Assembly: GCA_009809945.1 (NCBI GenBank)
Contig: WTPW01000852.1
Span: 237,271 to 301,270 of the forward strand
DNA from: Gigaspora margarita
Lineage: Eukaryota > Glomeromycota > Glomeromycetes > Diversisporales > Gigasporaceae
Direction: 5' to 3'
DNA: 64,000 nt
Shown here: one piece after another, positions 42,131-52,650 of the stretch
How positions within the stretch are numbered: position 1 is the first letter of the stretch
Layout of the letters: every line of letters begins with the position of its first letter
Made by a program: the position numbers and the translations under genes
The notes under the pieces: model-generated
Database searches by the model: none
Told to the model about the DNA's origin: nothing
What the model saw: the letters and a program-made list of their open reading frames with translations, nothing else

Positions 42131-43919
42131 TTTTATTTAATTTATTTTATTTGCATTTATTTTATAAATTATTTTTTTATTTATTTATATTGGTACTGTA
42201 TTTAAATAAGCGGCAGTCTAGTTATACAAGCAGTATAAAGATAAGTATAATTCAATTTTTTTCTTTTTTTTTACTAATATATATAATATTTATTCATATT
42301 ATTGTGTGCTTTTCTCATCATTGGTATGAATTGTTTAGTTATACAAAATTGCATAGTAGTAAGATATATGAAAAATTTTTAGTTATACAAAATCAAAAGT
42401 TAACACTTTTCAATTCTTCAGTAGAAACAATATTATTTACAAGAAGCAAGTGCTTTAGAAATCCAAACCTAAAAGTTAAAAGAAGATAAAGCCTTGTGTT
42501 AGTAGAAGTTTTAGGAATGTGCTGTCCAGTTCTTTTGTCATTGGTGCCGTGAGGACCCCTAAATATATGCATAAAACATTTGTAGTACACTTAGACTGAA
42601 TTTTTTAAAATGTTTATCATACAGTTACACATATCTTATTTTTTCAATAACACTTAACTCAACCTTTGATGTACACTTAATTAATAATATCAAAAAAGAA
42701 ATGTCATACAGTTACTTATTGTGCAAGAATAGTTTGTCGTATATAATATATAAATATAATATAAGTAGCTGCACAACGCAGTTGTGCGAAACCAGGAGCA
42801 TGGAAATTAGTACATTATGATGTAGATATTATATATCTAATTTCTGAATTACCTTGCCAATTACCAAATTATTCAACATCTTGTAGAGAAGAAGGTATAG
42901 TTTCTAAATTTTTATACCAAAACCTCTGCGAATACGCATTCGATCTCGTGATTATCATGACTACTTAAATATGACTTAGTATAACGAGACGATCTACAAA
43001 AATCAGCTAGTTACAATAAAAGTTCCTATATTGTTTTGAGATAGCGATAATAGTTTGATACTGAATTTAGCTCCAATAGTAAGCCCGGGTTCTACAAATA
43101 TCATTCATTGTAGGATTAATCAAGTGATATGAAGTCACGAATCACTTGGATCTATTATGCGATCAATTTAAGAGTCAGTTTACAAAAAATGCAGGGAGGG
43201 CGTTAATAAGGTAATAATTTTAAGGTTATGTAATGCACGAACAATAATAATATATTTAAGGGGGCAAGGACGATGATGTTACCTGATATCCGCAAAAAAA
43301 TAATAAATTTAGTACCTAAGCAACAATCGTAAATGCCAAAATGATTACGTAAATCTGTACAATTTTATATAGTTAGCAAACAATATAAACAATAATCACA
43401 GTATTAATAGTAAAAGCGTTATAATAATAAGCTCATATTAATACAATTACAAATTAGGTAACAAAATTAAAAATCGGTGCTGACATAGAATAGAAAATCT
43501 TAACTCATACAAGGGTCCCAAAATTCTGGGTCGGGATTCGTCGAAGTGCAACGGAATCATGGTTGGCTTGATCAGAATTGATCAATTTTGCCCAAGATCA
43601 TAAAAATTTTACTAATAAATCATATCCATTCATTAAGTAAAAAATGCCCAACTGATAATTTTGCAATAGAACCTGCTAACAATTGGGCTAAACANTGACC
43701 TAGATCTGACGCATCTGACCCAGAAATTTGGAGATAGCCCTGTAAAAATTCAAAATCTTAAGTGACTCAATACATAAATCAACAAAATCCTGAGTAAAAC
43801 AAAAAAAAAACAAACTATAATATTAATATATAAGTACAATAAGTCAAGAAGGCACGATGATAAATAGTCAAATCAATGTACAATAAAGAAAATCAGTATT
43901 GTGAATACATACGGTAATT

Positions 43920-45520
43920 TTATAGAATTATTTAAATAACGATCCCACTATAATTCAAAAGCACGAACGCATACAAAATCACAAGGAATGATCAAATTAG
44001 ATGCCCAGAATTGCTAACTCCACTTAACTTGCCTGTAAACTATACTCTACGTACTTCGTAGTTCGTTCTGGTATTATCACCCAACCTGATACTAACCCTA
44101 ACTCAGCCAAATTATTAATCAGATATCACTGGGTTCACTGATCCTGAAACTACCCAAACTCGCTATTGTGGTGTGTAGTTGAATTAGTTGGTTTTGGAAT
44201 CAACTATCTTAATTAATACAATATATTGCCATTACAAAACCTGTTAGCTATTGCAGTATTGGAATTAACATGTGGTTTCTATTCAATTTATTGTAAAATA
44301 CGAAACTCGCTGAAATGGCTTTATTGTGATTTATTGTAAAAAAAAAAAATTACGTACATATGCATGTCGATACTTGTTGTCATGACACTCAGTATTTAGT
44401 TGATCCACAAATTTTACTATTGTTGCAGCCAAGGGAGAGACTTCCAGATCTTCGCTTACCAATTTAACTACTAGGCCACAATCATTAAGAATTTAGAAAT
44501 TTGTAAATGAGCGTATTTGTGTTAAATACGGGGAGAGTGTTTATAAAAGAACATGTGAGCTTATTGGTCCTATTTGGTTACCCTCGTTAGTTGTGTTATT
44601 TTCAAGTATTGCGTGATGGAGGATTATGCAGGGATTTTATTAGCAGGGACAATGTTAGTTCGGCTTTTTATGAAAAATCATATGCAAACAATGCAATGGT
44701 ATTCATTTATTACTGAATTTAACTGGATTGCTGCAGGCATATTCCTGATTATCCTAGGTTAGCTGAATTTTGTAAATCAACATACTACCAAAACATCCAA
44801 TCAGACTCCAGATTTTGTGTACAAATGCTAAACCATATAGCAAAACTGTAAACACATACTATTTAGAATCCTCAATCCTTACCACGATAAATAGTAATTT
44901 AAACACATGAAACGCCAGCACGCATGGTATACAAAATTACAAGGAATGACCATTCAATTAGATGCCCAGAATTGCGGACATTACTTAACTTGCCTGTAAA
45001 CCATATTCTACGTATTTCCGTTCCTGGTACAATCAAGTCAACGTACACATAAGAAAAACAATACCATGAACACATACCGTAACTTAAAGAATCCTTTAAA
45101 TATCAATCCCTCACGCAATAAACAATAACTTAAAAGCACAAGACGTCAGCATGCATGGCATACAAAATCACAAGAAACAATGATACAATCAATAGTCTAA
45201 TAGTAAAATACTATAAAAACAAGCCCCATATAAATATATTACAAATCAAGTACTCATATAAAATAAAAAAGTCTTAAGTGACCCGATACATAATCGATAA
45301 TCCAAATGGAATTCTGAGTAAAACGAGTAAACACATACCATAATATCATAGTATCCCTTAAACATCAATCCATACTGCGATAAACAGTAATTTAAAAGCA
45401 CGAAATGCCAGCACGCATGGCATACAAAATTACAAGGAACGACCACCCAATCAGATGCCAAAGTTTGCGGAAGTCATTTAACTTGCCTGTAAACTATACA
45501 CTTCGTATTTCATACTCCGC
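43920..45520. repeat. Four spaced direct repeats, ~90-170 bp
   Basis: Copies begin near 43920, 44866, 45080 and 45350. Shared parts are AAAGCACGAAATGCCAGCAC, GCATACAAAATCACAAGG, TTAGATGCCCAGAATTGC and TTAACTTGCCTGTAAACTAT; the third copy is truncated. Spacing is irregular (about 215-945 bp), so this is an eroded tandem array inside the 3.6-kb element. Confidence 0.7.
44410..44490 (-). repeat. Possible tRNA-derived SINE head
   Basis: On the minus strand TAGTAGTTAAATTGGTAAGC fits a tRNA D-arm/box A well; about 25 bp later GTCTCTCCCTTGGCTGC occupies the position of box B but matches it poorly. Not a functional tRNA. Confidence 0.25.
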
Positions 45521-46200
45521 TCCTGTTATATATGACATACAAAATTTAATAAAAACTAGTAAAATCAATAATAGTAACAATATTTATTTATTGTGCATAA
45601 TTTAGTATCAACTTTATATGTAAATATGCTAACACATTAACATGTTATAAAAATTTTGCAAAAGGTGTGATTACTATATAAAGTTTATATCTCAAATTTT
45701 AATTAATATTTAATAAGTTATACAAATGCAATAATGATTTGAAATCTAATTTCAAATTAGTAATATAAAATTGTTGCTTTACATAAAGATATAACTTTTG
45801 TGAAATACAACATTGTATAAAATTGAATATTACCAATTACAATTAATAGAAATTTTAAAACATAAATATAATTTATTAACTTTTACTTTTTTAAAGTAAA
45901 TTAATTTTAAACATTTATTATATCTTCATTGTACATTAATTTATTTTTAATTAAAAATATGTTGTACACTTAATTATAAATTTAAAATTATTAGTTAAAG
46001 GCATATCGTACACTTAAACTATTGCTTTAATGTTTGTGTACACTTTATAATAAAATTTAAGTGTACACTTATATAAAGTTTAAAGACAAAGGTTATATAT
46101 ATATATAATATTAGTATTCAGAGGTCCTGTGCTGTTCCAGATAAGTTTCTAGTTTATTTATTTATTTATTTATTATTACTCACTTCTTTCTTTTATTTTA

Positions 46201-46314
46201 GGCTTGTGCTTTGCTAGAGTGCTAAAATTGAGCACTGAGAATGTAGATGAGGAATCTATTGAAGCTGTTACTAGAGCTGTTGTCATTAGTGTGCGTTCAT
46301 GTCTTCTGATATAA
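46201..46314 (+). pseudogene. Isolated coding-like exon fragment inside the 6.5-kb element
   Basis: A 37-codon open stretch (FARVLKLSTENVDEESIEAV followed by TRAVVISVRSCLLI, then a stop) has balanced amino-acid use unlike the AT-rich surroundings. It is preceded by a polypyrimidine tract and AG (CTTCTTTCTTTTATTTTAG), a good 3' splice acceptor. No upstream exon is evident. It could be the last exon of a captured host gene or of the element's own decayed gene. I do not recognise the product. Confidence 0.4.
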
Positions 46315-46399
46315 GATATTGGTCAATTCAGTTAATTTCTTCATTCATTTTTTTTTTTATATAGTACTAACGTTTCTTTTTTTCTTTAGAAAGATGTAG

Positions 46400-46640
46400 T
46401 ACAATTGAATATAGCATGATAGTAGAATGAACATAGTATAATAGTAAAACATACATAGCATGATAGATGTAGCATGTTAGTTCAGAATGTAGCAAGATAG
46501 TATAGGATGTAGCATGATAGTTAGTAGCTCAAAAGTTAGTATAGAGCATAGCATAATAGTTAGTACTATAATATGGAATTTAGTTTAATGGTTGGGACAT
46601 AACACAATATTGGAATGTAGAACAATATTTGGAATTGGGT
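46400..46640. repeat. Minisatellite, ~20-25-bp units
   Basis: Degenerate iterations of GATGTAGCATGATAGTTAG and similar (AGCATAATAGTTAGTA, AGCAAGATAGTATAG). It directly follows the exon-like fragment and has no coding signal. Confidence 0.65.
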
Positions 46641-47760
46641 TTATGTTATAATTTGTATTTATTTATTGTATTTTTTTTAATTTTTTTTTGTATTTTGTAA
46701 TAAATTAAATTGTTAGAATATATGAATATTTGAATTTATTGTTTTAATATAGCTAGCATTTAATATTTAGGTGAGTATATAGTAATTTTTTATGATTTTG
46801 TTATTTTTTTTATTATTTACAACCTGCGCAGGTATTGAATTGTTAATTATTGATCTGCGCAGAAAATAAAAAAAATTTTTTAGATTTTTAATAATTGAGT
46901 TTTTAAAAAATCAGTACAGATATACACCATATTTATTTATCTAATAATAGCTTATATAAATTTTATACTATAATTAAGGTTAGAATTTTATTTTGTATAT
47001 TTTTTTAATTTTTTTTATTGTAAGGGATAAATTTTGCATACTGATCTTATAAAAAAGTCATGCGTACAGCAATTAATAAAAAATTTGAAAGTCATCTTAC
47101 CTATCTATGTATATTGCGGGGTCCTGTTGTACTGCAATTTACTTCAATTTGCTTTGATTTGCATTAATTATAACAAATATAATTAAAGTATATTAAATAG
47201 ATATAATAACATTATCAAAAAATAAAACCATAGTAACAATTTTAATTTTTTTTTTTTAACTTTAGTAACCTAGCGCTAGCTTTATTAATTTAATAAAATA
47301 TACTAAAAATTATTTTAATACACTATAAACTAAATACTTTGGCTATGCTATATGACCCAGCAAACTTCAAAAGTGCCCAAGTATGGTTACTACACTGATG
47401 TTTGTCTACCAGGGGTCTGTATAAGTTATTGACCTTATGCTTTTCTGAGGTTACAACGAGGCACTCAGTTTCTTTTTTAGTCCAAATTAATCTTTTGACC
47501 ACCAGCTTGCATATTGCAAGCTTGTGATCTGTATATTAATTGAATTTTCTACTAAATTGTTAACCTCTCTAATCTTACGGTTCTTTTCTTCAAAATTTCT
47601 GTCTCTATTCTTCTGTGGACATTGGATCTGTCCTGTTGAACTACTCATGCTTTCCTTTCCTGCTCCACCTAAAACTTTCTCTTTAAGAGCTTTTCTGATT
47701 CCTGTGTTTTCTTCTTATTCAATTACTTTCTCGCATCTTTCTCTCTACACTAGTCAGTAA

Positions 47761-50700
47761 AAGCATTCCTGTATACTGAACATAGTAGCGTTTATTATCT
47801 CTAATACATGTTTCTTTCTTGTGAAGACCTGTTTTAATTGATTAAAAATCGATCTATCGAAAAGTCCCCTCATATACAAATATCTTGCTTTGATCTTTTC
47901 TTTGTGCGAAGTTCCAAAAAGCAGCTTCTTGAAATCTTGGATTCTACAGTCTTGCCGAAGTTTGTCCTCTGCAGTCATCCAAATTAATTTAACTGTGAAA
48001 TTTTCAATCTCTTTCCAAGTTTTTTCTAGTTTCTTACAAGATGAAAGGTGATTTAGGTTCTCCTCTTCCTCATCTTCACACATTATACAGTTCCTGAAGC
48101 CCACAATTTTGGGATTCCATATGTTTGGATTCTCTAAGGTTGGGAGCATGTGGAAATGGCCTTTGGCGTATCTCACTAACGTGCTACTTTGTTCACTCGT
48201 TTTGCATCTAACTCTATGCATTTCTTTGAACCTCTCCCAGCATCTGGTCCATAAAAGGTTCGAGTCGTCTGGTTCAATTTCTTTAATATCATTTTTAACT
48301 GAAGTGACCCATTTTCTTTCAGAGTATCTACGTTTGAGCTGCCATAAAAATTTCTGAAGAGGCTTTCAATCTGAGTTCCTTTCTAGAGAAGGTTTGATTT
48401 CCATCTTGTGTTTGGACACTTCGCCCAGATCCAAACTTCATCGAGTAGTGCTACCTCTTTAGCTAATTTGTCTACATATTCATTCCATCAGTCTTCTTTG
48501 TATGCTTTAACTTTGACTAGTTCTAACTGAATGCTTTTATGTTGTATTGTTTTGTAAATTATATCTAAGATCGAACGGTTTTTCATTTTAAGCATCTGTC
48601 AGAATGAACTTTGCTCTAACACTTTCCTAATACCATTAATGGCAGCGGCACTGTCCGTGTTAATTTGCACATGAGCATCCACTCAGGACCCCAAAATATA
48701 CATAGATAGGTTAGGTTAATTATAGGGTTACTAAAAAAGGAAAGATCTGTAGAAAAAACTTCAAAAATAAGCAAAAAAATTACTATAAATAGAAAAGATC
48801 TGCATAAAAAACCTCAAAAATAAGCAAACTCATACCTGACCTATCTATGTATATTTCGGGGTCCTGTCCATTCTCGTTACCAAAAGTGCACAAAGAATCG
48901 CAACCAACTCGGGCCTTGTTGAAGATGGCCAGTCAACTACTCTAACTTTCCCTTCCATAATAACCAAATTATTACTCTTATCTATTAGAACCCAGGCAGC
49001 TCCCATCTTATCTATTCCGACTTCTGTTATTTGTGACCATGAACTATCTGTAAAAATTTTATAATCCCTCCTATTTTTCCTTATATTTTTAGCTACCATA
49101 CTAGACAACATATCCTTAGTTTCTTTTTTCAAGTTTAGACCATTTATTAATTCTATTTTCATTTCAGCTATCTCTATTGAATCTATTAATTTGTGTTTTG
49201 AGGGTGACTCAACAAATTTCCTTCACAATAGTAAGTCTAGTGCACATGGTAAGGTCCAGTTCTCTTTGTTTTTCATCATTTTACGAATGCATCCTTTTAC
49301 ACTATCTACCTTAATTTCAGTTATGCAATTATTTTCTTTTCCTCTCTGATTAAGTGCACAATGCTTACACTTTACTGCAAAGTACTTGCCATTTTTTACT
49401 TTCCTTTCTACCCAGTGCTCCACTGATAGTTTTCTCTCTTTTTTCTTTTTAATTTTTCCTAGCATCCAGGATTTACTCTTTTGGTCTTTAAAGATTATCC
49501 AATTCTTGTTTTGTTTATCTTTTTTGTGCTTGAATAAAGGTGGATGCACTGTTTGTTGAATTTTTTTGTCTAACCGGAATTCATCTTTGACCAATCTTGA
49601 AGTGTTATTTACTAATGTCTGTCTTTCTATTTTAGCAAACCACCTGGCTTTCTTCCCCTTTGCACTTTCTGACTGTGCTTTTTTAAGTTGTTGCTACGTA
49701 ATTAGTTTACTGTTGTTATTATTAAGCAATTGGTCCAAGTAGAAAATTTCTAAATTCCTTCAGTGATTGTAGCTTTTAGTCGATGCCTGCTGGTCCAGAA
49801 TCTCTTGTATGAGGATCTGTCCAAAAACCTTACTATCACATACTGTACTTGATTTGAATATGATATTTATACCTTTACTTTTTTCTATAATATTGCAGGC
49901 TAAGTTTCCTCTCCAGACTTTGTCATGATTGTCTAGAGGATCAGTTACTCTAATATCTCTTGTAAGGCCTGCAGACATTGAACCATTTCGGATGCTTAAT
50001 TCGGTTAGCTCCTCAACCAAACCCACACTATTGAGCCTTTTGAACAGATTTGTTACCTGCTTTGCAAAAAGAGTGCATGCTAAAGTCTTGCAGTTGAAAG
50101 TACTACCATGTATAAGCAAACCATTTGGTGCTGTTCGTGCGATCCCCAACTTCCTTTTAAATAATCTCAGAATTGGCTGATACAAATCTTCTAGCTCCTT
50201 TTCTGAAAAATTTGTGGCCTGGAGTATGTACTCTAATTTTGGGATCAGCACCTGATTATTTATATAAACCAGCTGAATAACCATTATTTTCTTTTTTTCT
50301 AATATATGCACAAAGAGACTGATTACTTTCCTAATCTTCTTTTTAATAATTGGAAGTTCTTTCTTTGTGTGCAGATAAACTCCAAAAAATTTGATTTCAG
50401 ACATGTTCTCTTCTGCCTTTACTTTGGCATTACTAAACTTGATATTTCTATCCTCCGTAGTCTTTAGCAAATTTAAAACTGCTAACTTTGACTTCTTTCT
50501 ATTAATTTCAATATTATTTATTTTAAAAAACTGGTTTGCCATCTCAATTATTTTTTTTATTTCATTTTTGGATCGAGCAATCCATGTTGTATTGTTCACA
50601 TATGCCAGAATGGATACTCTAATGTCTTTTCCTCTATCTATATCAGACCACGTGAATTTTGTGACTTTTGCTACATATCCTACTGAGAGGTCATTTTGAA

Positions 50701-50953
50701 TTCACTAGAGCAGAGGGTCGTAAAATATCCTTCAAATAAGTGATAACAAAACTTCACCTTGTTCAATTCCGTCTACCACCAAGAAGTTCTTCGTCAGACC
50801 AAAGTGCGTTATCACCTTCACTTTTCTATTTTCAAAAATATTTATGATGAATCTAATAATAGTTGATAGGACTTTGATCCTCTCCAAAGATAACTTTAAC
50901 ATAATCAAGCTAACTGAATCAAACACCTTTTTTATGTCCTGGAAGAGCAGCCA
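47761..50953 (-). pseudogene. LINE pol: reverse transcriptase-RNase H polyprotein, dead
   Basis: Frames in order on the minus strand: 50953-50732 with LLFQDIKKVFDSV (motif A) and GIEQGEVLL (motif B); near 50605-50570 AYVNNTTWIA, where the catalytic YxDD is read as YVNN; 50599-49760 thumb region (INRKKSKLAVL); 49594-49223 basic region; 49162-48845 RNase H start with FTDSS and RPELVA; after the MITE, QINTDSAAAING (third acidic site) and NEYVDKLAKE; and 48221-47761 with CIMC...HLSSC, a CCHC-type motif near the C-terminus. Frameshifts, stops and loss of both catalytic Asp residues rule out activity. Confidence 0.85.
48685..48865. mobile_element. hAT-like MITE, family C, 181 bp, inside the LINE RNase H domain
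   Basis: Tips AGGACCCCAAAATATACA and (inverted) AGGACCCCGAAATATACA; flanks ATCCACTC and GTCCATTC, an 8-bp duplication with two mismatches. Removing it joins the two halves of the RNase H reading frame, which confirms the boundaries. Confidence 0.88.
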
Positions 50954-51285
50954 CATAGTAACAATTTTAATATGATAACAAATACTTTTTAATCATTATA
51001 AAATACAAATAAAATGAAATTTATGCAACATATTTGTTAAAAATTGTATTTTTAAATTAGATAAATTTTTAGAATTTATATACAGTTAAGTAAACATAAT
51101 TCAATTTGTACATTAATTATTATTTAGCTATAAATCAAATAATTTACTAATGTTGAAAAAATATTTTGCCAAATTATATTACAGATTTTGCGAGTTACTA
51201 AGTATCACAAAAAAATTAATAAAATTATAGTGTCTAATTTTAGCCTTTTTTCTTTTTTATTATTAGTAATTTTTATTATTTAGTA

Positions 51286-51467
51286 TAGTTATATCTCTCT
51301 AAGTGCACCCCTTCAAGACTATAGAAAACAAATTAAAAAGTATGCACTAAGAAAAAGTGTGCATTTATAGAAAGCAAATAATATAGAGCTTTTATAAGTT
51401 GGAACTGGATTATACTATGTACTTAAAAAGAATTTATATAATTTGTGCACTTAGAAAGGTCTAACTG
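51286..51467. mobile_element. TA-flanked MITE, 182 bp (unit 3 copy of 11433-11614)
   Basis: Same length, tips (TAGTTATATCTCTCTAAG; inverted CAGTTAGACCTTTCTAAG) and position as in unit 2, so it is an ancestral insertion that was duplicated with the segment. Confidence 0.75.
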
Positions 51468-51796
51468 TATTATTGTTTTTTCTGTTTTTTTTTTGTTTTA
51501 AATTTACTGCATATTTATTAATACAATAAAAACATTTGAAAAAAATGTATAGTATCTTCAGAAAGTATTTATGATTATACAAAAAATCAATATAAATTTC
51601 TAAATATGTAAATTTATTGCTTAGCAAATTGATAATATATAATAATATACAAATTTAGTAATATATTACTCTTATGCAAATTAATATTAAATATTGATAT
51701 ACAAATTTAGCAATATATACTATTATACAAATTAATAAAATGCAATATGAAATATGTAATAGTAATTACAATAGTATTACAATATATATATTAAAT

Positions 51797-52335
51797 ATCA
51801 CGGATAATTGTGAAATCAGATGATGGTGAAATCCACGTAATCTCTGTATTTATCAGATTTTCTAAAATTTCCAAAAATCGTGTAAACAATCTATCTAATC
51901 AATCTACACTATATAATCAAAACAATCGAATGCTATAACTGGAAGGTTAATTCAATATTACCTATATGCTGCATAAATTATATTCTTGATATAAAAGACC
52001 TTCTAACTGTATCAAAAAGATGACCCTAACCCTAAATATTAGCAAAAATTTTTTTTTGTTAGTGGTTTTATAGACTCTTTTTTGCTGCATGGTTAGGGTT
52101 AGAGTTAGGGTTAGGGAGCCTTTTTAATATAGTTAGAAGGTCTTTTATATGTAGATATCAAGAATGTGATTTATGTAGCATATAAGCATGCCAACCAGTT
52201 ATAGCATTTGATTGTCTTGATTGTGTTTGTAGATTGATTAGATCAATTGTTTCATGATTTTGGAAATTTTAGAAAATCTGATGATATGGAAATCATGTGG
52301 ATTTCACCATCATCCGATTTCACAATCATCCATGA
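51797..52335. mobile_element. Foldback MITE, ~540 bp, arms ~245 bp, 8-bp TSD
   Basis: Almost the whole element is one inverted repeat: ATTGTGAAATCAGATGATGG at the left returns inverted as CCATCATCCGATTTCACAAT at the right, and the arms continue inward to ATAAAAGACCTTCTAACTGT and its complement. The flanks TATTAAAT and CATTAAAT are an 8-bp duplication with one mismatch. Unit 2 has the empty site at about 12985. The hairpin tip carries CCCTAACCCTAA on one side and TTAGGGTTAGGG on the other. Confidence 0.8.
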
Positions 52336-52369
52336 CATTAAATAAAAATATATCAGTATTTGCAAAATA

Positions 52370-52645
52370 ACCTCTATTAGCAATAACTTTAGTAATATAA
52401 TTTGGCATACTGTTGATTAAATTTATGAAAATTGATGCATTTAGTTTTTTTTATTTTTCTAAAAGCACTATTTTCAATAGTTTATATATTTTTGAGGTGG
52501 TCTTTATTCCTCACTCTATTTTTTTAGCATCTTCTATATGTTTTCAATTGGATTTATATTCAGAGATTGTGCTGCTATAGAAAATGTTGCATATTTTTAG
52601 CTTTTATCTATTCTTAAGTATATCTTGAAATATAGATAGATGAAT
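52370..52645 (-). pseudogene. Decayed Tc1-like transposase, 3' part (unit 3)
   Basis: Colinear with 13023-13290 in unit 2; it contains the C-terminal LINS-P-Y-TKVIA segment in reverse with similar stops. It is separated from its 5' part (54560-55120) by the unit 3-specific insertion. Confidence 0.55.
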
Positions 52646-52650
52646 TATCT

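Larger units (their letters stand above)
42552..46128. mobile_element. Second-level hAT-like element, 3.58 kb
   Basis: Tips AGGACCCCTAAATATATG and (inverted) AGGACCTCTGAATACTAA; flanks GTGCCGTG and GTGCTGTT, an 8-bp duplication with two mismatches. Its left half is higher in GC than the surroundings and contains a dispersed repeat array (43920-45520). Small open frames (44574-44762, 45246-45461, 45405-45605) overlap the repeats or lack motifs. Confidence 0.5.
40655..47125. mobile_element. hAT-like element, family C ends, 6.47 kb, 8-bp TSD, unit 3 only
   Basis: Left tip AGGACCCCAAAATATATA, right tip (inverted) AGGACCCCGCAATATACA. The flanks GTTGTCT (one base lost) and GTTGTACT (47126-47133) match the uninterrupted unit 2 site GTGTTGTACTAC at about 7990. 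It holds a perfect nested copy of its own MITE (40775-40953), a 3.6-kb second-level element (42552-46128), a minisatellite and a coding-looking exon (46201-46314). It is too large to be a MITE and has no recognisable transposase, so it may be a carrier or a decayed autonomous element. Confidence 0.65.
47246..50953 (-). mobile_element. 5'-truncated LINE (non-LTR retrotransposon), 17-bp TSD
   Basis: Flanked by perfect copies of CATAGTAACAATTTTAA (47229-47245 and 50954-50970). The 3' end on the minus strand is a poly(A) tail (T run 47246-47257 on the plus strand). Unit 2 lacks it. It begins inside the reverse transcriptase domain, so the 5' part was never copied. Domain order: reverse transcriptase, connector, RNase H, Cys/His motif, as in RNase H-bearing fungal LINEs (Tad-like or I-like). 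A 181-bp hAT-like MITE sits in the RNase H domain. Confidence 0.88.

Noticed and set aside
42151-42489. 112-codon plus-strand frame
   Set aside because: The first half is T-run translation and the rest has no recognisable motif; start and context give no support for a gene.
44574-44762. 62-codon hydrophobic frame inside the 3.6-kb element
   Set aside because: It has a plausible membrane-like composition but no partner, no motif and no conservation to test; too weak to call.
47524-47760. Plus-strand frames at 47524-47760, 48109-48357, 49929-50180 and 50391-50699
   Set aside because: These are antisense shadows of the LINE polyprotein, whose minus-strand motifs explain the open stretches.
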